Assembly (NCBI RefSeq): GCF_029962835.1
Contig: NC_080582.1
Span: 13,834,032-13,898,031 of the forward strand
Reading direction: 5' to 3'
Origin: Magnolia sinica
Taxonomy: Eukaryota; Streptophyta; Magnoliopsida; Magnoliales; Magnoliaceae
Length of the DNA stretch: 64,000 bases
Shown here: piece by piece, positions 57,123 to 64,000 of the stretch
Numbering within the stretch: the first letter of the stretch is position 1
Layout: each line of letters opens with the position of its first letter
The notes under the pieces: model-generated
What the model saw: the letters and a program-made list of their open reading frames with translations, nothing else
What the model was told of the DNA's origin: nothing
Databases searched by the model: none
Program-made: the position numbers and the translations under genes

Positions 57123-60100
57123 TGTCACGCCCCAAACTCGAAAACCGGGTTCACAAAATTTTCGATCGCCGAATCCGGCACCGACAGCCTTCGTAGTACC
57201 CCATTCTCTGTTCCTAGCACCTATGCACCAGGTTCTGATCCTAGGATTTTACAAGGAGGATTTCTAACATGATTTTGATTCGTAATGAGCATAACCATAA
57301 GCATAACCCACTAACAATAACCACACGAACACCATCATAAAATCCACTATGATCAAAATTTTTGAGTACAATGCGTATGAAAGGGAAATACAGGATAATG
57401 AAAATAACAGAAACTCTAGAAACTCGACTACTCACTCCAACTGTGGCGAGACTACGGCTGTGTCCTAACGTCACCTGCACGTATCAATCGTGTATAAGCT
57501 TATAAAAAGCTTAGAGGGTGGTGTAAGTGTGTGCGAAATATGAGCGTGCTCAGACTGCAATGTCAGAGTAATGCGGAATAATGTTGATGACTACGTAAAT
57601 GCAATAAGCCGTACCAAGGCTATGCAGTGCAGAACATGAATGCTATCGGCCATATCAAGGCCATGCGATGCGAAATACCAGTCAAGCATGCCAATCCTCA
57701 TCCACATATCAATGCAGCTCCTCACTAGAGCATCAAATATCAGTACAGTTCTCAGTCTGGATAATTACCGGGGTTTAGTACCCTCCAAATGGACTACCCC
57801 TTTCCTAGGCGCGCAATCCAAGTGAGCGTAAGAAACCTCACTATTCGCTGGCCAATAGTCTACCAATATCTATCCGACACGTCGATAGCAGACCCATACA
57901 CAAGCTAGTCAAACTCAACCTAGTAATGCCCCTACCCTCGGGCGAGTAAGGCCACACCCTTTCCAACCGACCACGACATAGTAGGAGATGCGGCCTTCTA
58001 GTAATCGGCCCTCGTGCGCTCATATATCCACTCGGTCTCGACGTTGGAGTCATCCTCTGGTACCTTCGAGTTTAGAGATTTTCACCAGGGGACATCTATG
58101 GCACCCCGATGCTAGAAACAATATTTTTAGTGTTCGATCCTGTCATCCATGATGTGCCTGTGGAGGCTACAGCCTTGATGTCGCTAGAGCATGCAGTAAT
58201 CATGTCATACAAATGCGAAGTGCATGAATCACACTACCAGTCATGCAACAATCCTGCGTGTACCGCGCGCTCATGTAGGGCAACTTCGCCTATTAGGGAG
58301 CTTATAAACAATCTGCCTGAAGGCATATGCTATGATCAGTCACTCCTCATATCAAGCATACATATGATGTGTATGAGCATATATCATAGATCTATACTAA
58401 ACATGGTGGACTCTGTTCATAATGAAGATGGGCCTAAACGGCCTACACACTACAAGTATGGGCCTAACAATGGGCCCTAGGGAGAGTTATAATGCAGACA
58501 TTTAACCAACATTATCCTTATAATGTGGATGTCAAACCATCATTGCTCCCAAGGCATGGCCTGCCATGAACATCATTACATAACCATGGTGGAATCACAT
58601 ATTGTAATGGGCCTTATGTACATCTCATTGGGCCTCGACCCAAGGGCTCCAAATACATCAAATGGGCTGCATCACATGAGCCTCATATATATCAAAGTGG
58701 GACTTAACAACGGGCCACAAATACATCAAGACGGGCCTAATCACATGGGCTTTATATATATATATACCAAGGTGGGCCTCAACGGACGACCACAAATACA
58801 TCAAGACGGGCCTAATCATATGGCCTTATATATATATGAATCATATTAAAAGATCAACTGGACCACACTCCAAATAATAGTGGCGACAATGATTTCCACC
58901 ATAAAAAAAATCTTACAGGGCCCACCGTTATGTATTATTTTGGGATCCGACCTATTCATAAATTTTCATGGAGATAGATGAAGTGAAAGCAAAAACATCA
59001 GCTTGATCGGAACTACAGTGGCCCTTAAGAAGTTTTGAACGGTGAATGTCACTGTTCCCACTATTGTTAAATGGTGGGGTCTACTTGAACTATAAATCTA
59101 TCTCATTCTTACTTGAACTATAGATCTATCTCATTCTTTAGCTTATGCCATAAAATGAGCTTTCAAAATGGTTGGACGGCTTGGATGCAACACATGCGTC
59201 ATGGTGGGTACCACCGTCCAGTGGTGTGGACGGTGAGGATAGGAACATACATCATTGCGTCCCACTAAAAGGATGACGGTGTAAGTATACATACATGCAT
59301 CAGTGGGTCCCACATGGGGCCCATCATAATGTTTATCTGCCGTCCAATCTGTTGATAAGATCACGCAGACTTAGATGTAGAGGAAAAACAAATTTTAGAA
59401 TGATCCAAAACTTCTCTGACCTAAAAGGGTTTCAATGGCAGACGGTTCAATCCCACTGTTTCTAGTGACATGGTCCACCTGAGTCTTGTATACGGCGGAT
59501 TTTTGGGGTGGCCCGCTGCCCTAAGGGGGGACCACCAAATGCAAGATGTTGATGTTCAACGCACATCACGGTGGGGCCCATGGCTGGGACCCACATCCCT
59601 GCCTACCCGTCCGTCCACAGCAGCAGCAGCGCCTGCGGCTGCCTTATATCTTTTTTTTTTATTTGGATTGTTCTGAGGTTTTTCCTAGGTGGGGCCCGCA
59701 TCGTGAGGATCAACCCCGCCCAATGGCTCCTATAGTTCAAGACAAGCCAAATAAGCCCAATATTCGATATATTTTGGCGTGTCGAAACATCAAGGTGGAT
59801 TTCAACGGTAGACACATTGTTTTCTATGCTATGGCCCACCAGATACTTGGATTAACCTCATTTTTTGGCTCAACGCCTAAAATGATCTGGGAAATGGGAT
59901 GGAGGGCTTGGATTAAATACATACATCGAGGTGGGGCCTATATGAGTGGCCCTTTCTAAGAGCTTTGAACGAAAGTTAATATTTGTGTTCTCAGTTGACG
60001 TCCAGCGTCCTTGGACGCTGGATGGTTTGGGCCTGCTCAGGTGGGCTATCAAATGGTGGATAGTGTGGGTACAACACATATATAAAGTGGGCCCCACCTA

Positions 60101-60602
60101 CACATGGCTTGGATAAAATACATGCTTCATGGTGGGGTCCATCCGAGTGGGCCACACGACCACATGATCACATAAAATAGGAAAAAAGAAAGAAAGAGAG
60201 GGAGTGAAAGAGAGAGAGAGAGGAGAGACAATGATGGAGGGGCCCTGCCACTATGGGCCCCTCATGATTACAACACATACATCAAGTGGGTCCCACAACA
60301 AGCGGGCCCTTAAAAATTGAAATTAATGGTGGATCACCCACCTATTACACTCCTCCTTGATCCCTTGGACTCCTATGCTCCTTGCCTTCACTTTTGATGG
60401 TGGTTGATGGAGTTTTGATGGTGGGGATGAGAGATGAGAGGGTGAGCCACATTTGTTGATTTGGGAGAGCTTGGGAAGATTTGGACGTGGGGTGTTGTTG
60501 CTTGGGAGGTTGTTTTTGAGAAATAAGGGAGAGAGAGGAGTGATGTGATAAAAAGACGATGGAGTGATGGGTGGAGTGATGGAGTTGTAAGAAAGGGATG
60601 GG

Positions 60603-60645
<43 letters not shown>

Positions 60646-61007
60646 GACTTTAGAAATGGAAAGGGATGGGTTGTTTGTACTTGACTTGTACTTGACATTG
60701 ATTGATTGATTAATAGGATAGGTCGTAGAGATTCTCTTGGAAATTCCACGCGCGGCGTTTTCCTTTAAATGAACGTTGGCCCATATCTTCTAGCCTGGGT
60801 ATCGGGTCGGTGCATGAGTCGTAATGTTGAAACCGCGGCTACGACGCGGTCGCTAAGATAAAAGTTTCAGGTCGAGCCAACTTTAGTATGTAAGACTCGG
60901 CTTAGGATCGTGCGCAAATATTGGATACGGGTCGAGGATTACCGAAATTTGACCGGAAGAACCATGGAAGCCCACGGAATGGTACGGACTAGGATATGGG
61001 TCTTACA
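57123..61007 (+). mobile_element. Solo LTR C (3,885 bp) with TSD CGTTC
   Basis: Starts TGTCACGCCCCAAACTCGAA and ends GGATATGGGTCTTACA. CGTTC flanks it on both sides (57,118-57,122 and 61,008-61,012), and the integrase reading on the minus strand resumes on either side. It has no coding domain, so a solo LTR. It includes a GGGCCTAA/TACATCAAGACGGG repeat (58,650-58,850), fold-back blocks (58,855-60,150) that may be separate insertions, and (GA)n near 60,606-60,641. Small frames inside are not genes. Confidence 0.9.
58850..60160. mobile_element. Fold-back elements inside solo LTR C
   Basis: Blocks CAACTGGACCACACTCCAAA, GGGCCCACCGTTATGTATTA, GGTTGGACGGCTTGGATGCA, TGGACGGTGAGGATAGGAAC and GTCCACCTGAGTCTTG, then GGTGGGGCCCATGGCTG...AGGTGGGGCCTATATG, indicate at least two degraded and overlapping copies. 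This explains part of the unusual LTR length. Confidence 0.5.
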
Positions 61008-61012
61008 CGTTC

Positions 61013-61860
61013 TTTGATGATGATAATCTTCTCGGATGTCTCTTGCACTAGTTGCATCCCAACAATGTTCTTTTGCCCACTTCAGTCCAACAATTTGGTG
61101 ACCTGTAAGGTCTTCCGTATAAAGCTTTGAATGGTGCCATGCCAATAGTGGATTGGAAACTATTATTGTAGGCGAATTCTACTAAATAGAGGTGGTCGTC
61201 CCAATTTCCCTTGAAGTCAAGAATGCAGCTGTGAAGCATGTCTTCTAGGATTTTATTTACCCACTCTGTTTGCCCGTTAGTCCGTGGATGAAAAGTCATG
61301 CTGTAGTTTAGCGTTGTTCCCAATGCCTTCTGAAGACTCATCTAAAAACATGATGTAAACCTGGGGTCTCGATCGGATACTATGGACACATGAATGCCGT
61401 GAAGTCTAATGATCTCCTTGATATACTGTTTGCTTAACTCATCTAGGAATGAAGAAATATATATAGGAAGGAAGTGTGCTAACTTTGTTAGCCTATCCAC
61501 GATCACCCATATCGCATCATGATGATGACTTGTTTTCGGTAGTCTGACAATAAAATCCATCGATATGTGCTCCCACTTCCACTCTGTGACCTGTAACGGT
61601 TGTAAAAGTCCCGACGACTTCTGATGCTCTGTTTTAACTTGCTGACAAGTAAGACACCTTGCAACGTAGTTGACTATCTTCCTCTTCATATTACTCCACC
61701 AATATTGACATTGTACATCACGGTACATCTTGGTTCATCCTGGGTAGATGATGAATTTTGTGCGGTGTGCCTCATCTAAGACTTCTTGCTTCAATTCAGA
61801 TATATCTAGAACACATAACCTCCCTTGAAATTTGACCCCACCATCAGAGCCTAATTGCCA
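61013..61860 (-). pseudogene. Integrase, N-terminal and catalytic domains
   Basis: Zinc-binding part (YVARCLTCQQVKTEHQ), catalytic core with ISMDFIVRLP (first Asp), IWVIVDRLTKLAHFLPI, VSIVSDRDPRF (second Asp) and, after a stop, FHPRTNGQTEWVNKILEDML (Glu). All three DDE positions are present. A stop after TSCF splits the two open parts (61,342-61,728 and 61,048-61,341). C-terminal coding continues beyond the solo LTR at 57,117. Confidence 0.88.
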
Positions 61861-62249
61861 CTCCGAATTGTCCTTTCCCTTTTGTTATTTTCTCTTGTAG
61901 CCATGCACCATTCTTCCGCGGTTCTATTATTCATCGCACCTATAAAAGAAAATCCTAAATAACTACATCCTAATATAAGAATTAAAGGGCTAATCTAAAT
62001 GGATAATTAAAAAATTACAAACCAGATTGGGTTGCACCATTAAATTACTGATATAAGCCCGAGGTTCATCGATACAAAGTCTGACTTCAAAATCTTTAAC
62101 TATATCAAGCGTCTCCTATTCTTTAATCATTAAACTTGCCACCAGCTTGCGTGTCTTCCTGCTTAACGCGTCGGCTACGACATTCGCCTTACCTGGATGA
62201 TAGCAGATATCGAAATGATAATCTTTCAAGAATTCCATCCATCTCCTCT

Positions 62250-62733
62250 GCTACATATTTAGGTCCTTTTGATCAAAAAGATACTTTAAACTCTTGTGAT
62301 CCGAGTACAGTTCAAACTGCTCACCATAAAGATAATGTCTCCAAAATTTTAAGACAAACACTACAACTGCAAGCTCTAAGTCGTGAGTGGGATAATTTTG
62401 CTCACGAGGTTTCAACTGTCTTGACGCGAATGCTATTGCTTTACCACTTTGCATTAGCACGCATCCCAACCCTTAATAAGATGCATCAGTATATACCAAA
62501 AATCTTTCCCCTTTTGCTGGTAAAGAAAGTACTGGGGCTTCCCTTAATCGCTTTTTCAATTCAGAGAAAGTTTGCTCGCAATTTTCATTCCATTTAAAAG
62601 AAGTGCCCTTTTTGGTCAAGTTAGTCAACGACCTTACTATCTTAGAAAATCCCTCAATGAAGCTTCTATAATAACCAGTTAATATGAGAAAACTGCGCAC
62701 TTCTGTCACATTGGTGGGCTCCTGATTTAACAC
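62250..62733 (-). pseudogene. RNase H region
   Basis: TGYYRSFIEGFSKI, FKWNENCEQTFSELK, VYTDASY, then a stop, [40 protein letters not shown] stop after TDASY and one after NLNM separate it into frames; otherwise conserved. Confidence 0.85.
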
Positions 62734-62808
62734 TACTTCGACTTTCGATGGATCTACCTACACTCCTTTTTTCGATACCACGTGCCTCAAAAAATTTACT
62801 TCATTCTT

Positions 62809-62979
62809 TCAAAAGTCACATTTTGAAGCTTTGACATACAACTGATTGTCCTTTAGAGTTTGAAGAGCTATTCGAAGGTATTCAGTATGATCCTCTTGCG
62901 TCTTGGAGTAAATTAAAATATCATCTATGAACACTATCACGAATCGGTCTAAATACAGTTTGAAGACCCTGTTCATGAG
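62809..62979 (-). pseudogene. Reverse transcriptase fragment
   Basis: Reads LMNRVFKLYL, VIVFIDDILIYSKTQEDHTE, LQTLKDNQLYVKASKCDF. The FIDD catalytic box is intact. It is cut at its N-terminal side by the LTR that starts at 62,980. Confidence 0.9.
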
Positions 62980-64000
62980 TGTCACGTCCCAAACTCGAAA
63001 ACCGGGCTCACAAAATTTCGATTGCCGAATCTGGCGCTGACAGCCTCCATAGTACCCCATTCTCGGCTCCCTGCATCTATACACCAGGTTCCGATCTTGG
63101 GATCCTATAAGGAGGATTTCAAGCATGATTTTAATTCAGTATAAGCATAACCATGAACAATAACCATAAGAACACCATCACAAAATCCACTATGATAAAA
63201 AACTTTTGAGTATAATGCATATGAAAGGGAAATACAATATAATGAAAGTAACAAAAACTCCAGAAGCTCTGCTGAACGCTCCAACTGCGATGAGACTATG
63301 GCTACGATTGCATCCTGGCGTCACCTTTATGCATCGATCATGCATAAGCTTATAGAAAGCTTAGAGCGTGGTATAAATGTGTGCGCAATATGAGCGTGCT
63401 CAAAATATAAGGTCAAAGTAATGTGGAATCATGCTGATGAGTAAATGAATGCAATCAGCCGTACTAAGGTTATGCGGTGTAGGATATGAATGCTATCGGC
63501 CATAACACGGCCATGCGATGCGAGATGCAACTCAAGTATGCCAATCCTCATCATATATCAATACAGTTCTCATTCTGGATTTTCATCGGGGTTTAGTACA
63601 CTCCAAATGGCACCGTCGCTCTCCCAGCCGCACAGTCTAAGTGAGCATAAGAAACCTTACTATCCGCTGCCCAATAGTCTACCAATACATATCTGGCACT
63701 TCGATAGTGGACCCATTCACGATCTGGTCAAACTCAGCCTAGTATTGTTCCATACCTTCGGGTGAGTAAGGCCACACCCCTTTCCAACCGACCATGACAC
63801 AGTGGGAGATGCGGCCTCCTGGTATTCGGCCCTCGTGCGCTCATATATCCACTCGGTCTCGAAGTTGGAGTCATCCTTTGGTACCATCGGGTTTAAGGAT
63901 TTTCACCCAGGGACATCTATGGCGCTCCGATGCTTAGTAACAATATTTTCGGTATCCAATCCAGCCACCCACAATGTGTCTGTGGAGGCCATGGCCCTGA
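62980..64000 (+). mobile_element. LTR D, same family as solo LTR C, runs off the window
   Basis: TGTCACGTCCCAAACTCGAA at 62,980 and the following kilobase align collinearly with 57,123-58,140 (shared AAACCGGG, AGCATAACC, ATGAATGCTATCGGCCATA, CCACTCGGTCTCGA). ATGAG at 62,975-62,979 would be the left copy of its target duplication. Whether it is a solo LTR or the start of a full element cannot be told. Confidence 0.8.

Larger units (their letters stand above)
56590..62979 (-). mobile_element. Ty3/gypsy Del/Tekay element, minus strand, interrupted
   Basis: Reading on the minus strand: reverse transcriptase tail (62,979-62,800), RNase H (62,733-62,250), integrase (61,860-61,013), solo LTR C inserted at 61,007-57,123, then integrase C-terminus with chromodomain-like tail (57,117-56,595). 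The order and wording match the plus-strand element at 5.5-10.2 kb but with fewer stops, so it is younger. The 5' half (gag, protease, most of RT) would be to the right of 62,980, beyond the LTR inserted there. Confidence 0.85.

Noticed and set aside
60345-60749. 134-codon minus frame, Ser/Pro-rich
   Set aside because: Lies inside solo LTR C and includes a (CT)n tract; low complexity with no domain.
1-64000. tRNA, rRNA, CRISPR or riboswitch
   Set aside because: None seen by eye; CRISPR-like regularity in the palindrome arrays is explained by CACTA subterminal repeats.

Overview
This is a stretch of plant nuclear DNA, very probably from a flowering plant: introns with GT/AG borders, CT-rich leader-like tracts, plant-specific gene families (TPS-a terpene synthase, thylakoidal processing peptidase, STP sugar transporter, ABCC transporter) and a heavy load of plant transposon types. 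A large population of fold-back elements carrying GTGGGGCCCACC, GTGGACCACACCA and CCGTCCATCC blocks, together with the TPS-a gene, makes me think of a magnoliid, but that is inference and not proven here. No bacterial, organellar, tRNA or rRNA genes were recognised.

Layout. 1-2.3 kb: the first three exons of a minus-strand TPS-a terpene synthase whose 3' part lies outside the window. 2.6-4.6 kb: fold-back elements, one pair head to head. 4.7-11.4 kb: a badly decayed plus-strand Ty3/gypsy element of Del/Tekay type (gag, protease, reverse transcriptase, RNase H, integrase). 11.6-15.6 kb: mixed debris, including a gypsy integrase fragment and nested GGGCCTNTTTGG elements. 15,770-17,847: a solo LTR with perfect 5-bp target duplication. 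18-21.2 kb: unrecognised sequence, microsatellites and an 80-bp direct repeat.

The centre of interest is 21,244-33,277: two CACTA-type ends, each with arrays of GCGACGAAA/TTTCGTCGC palindromes, enclose about 12 kb. Inside, all on the plus strand and split by introns, are pieces of unrelated host genes: an RDR-like exon, a thylakoidal processing peptidase (two exons) and DNA polymerase delta catalytic subunit (three exons), behind a CT-rich leader-like stretch. It looks like a non-autonomous, gene-capturing CACTA element (Pack-CACTA type). No transposase was seen.

33.3-41.3 kb: unclassified repeats, a perfect hairpin, a 1.68-kb hAT-like element with an 8-bp target duplication that holds other fold-backs, then two more fold-backs. 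41.5-43.5 kb: LTR end, primer site and gag of a Tat-lineage gypsy element. 43.7-48.5 kb, minus strand: a sugar transporter pseudogene, two exons of an ABCC transporter and a promoter/leader-like region, possibly a second chimera. 48,569-51,746: a second solo LTR with perfect target duplication. 52-54.5 kb: a CACTA end and an LTR-like region with many ACTGGTCGAG motifs. 54.5-63 kb: a minus-strand Del/Tekay element split by a third solo LTR (57,123-61,007, perfect target duplication) and by a second LTR of the same family starting at 62,980 and running off the window.

No operon-like cooperation exists. The only complete-looking functional signals are splice sites, LTR promoters and the captured exon series; nearly every coding part is partial or broken.
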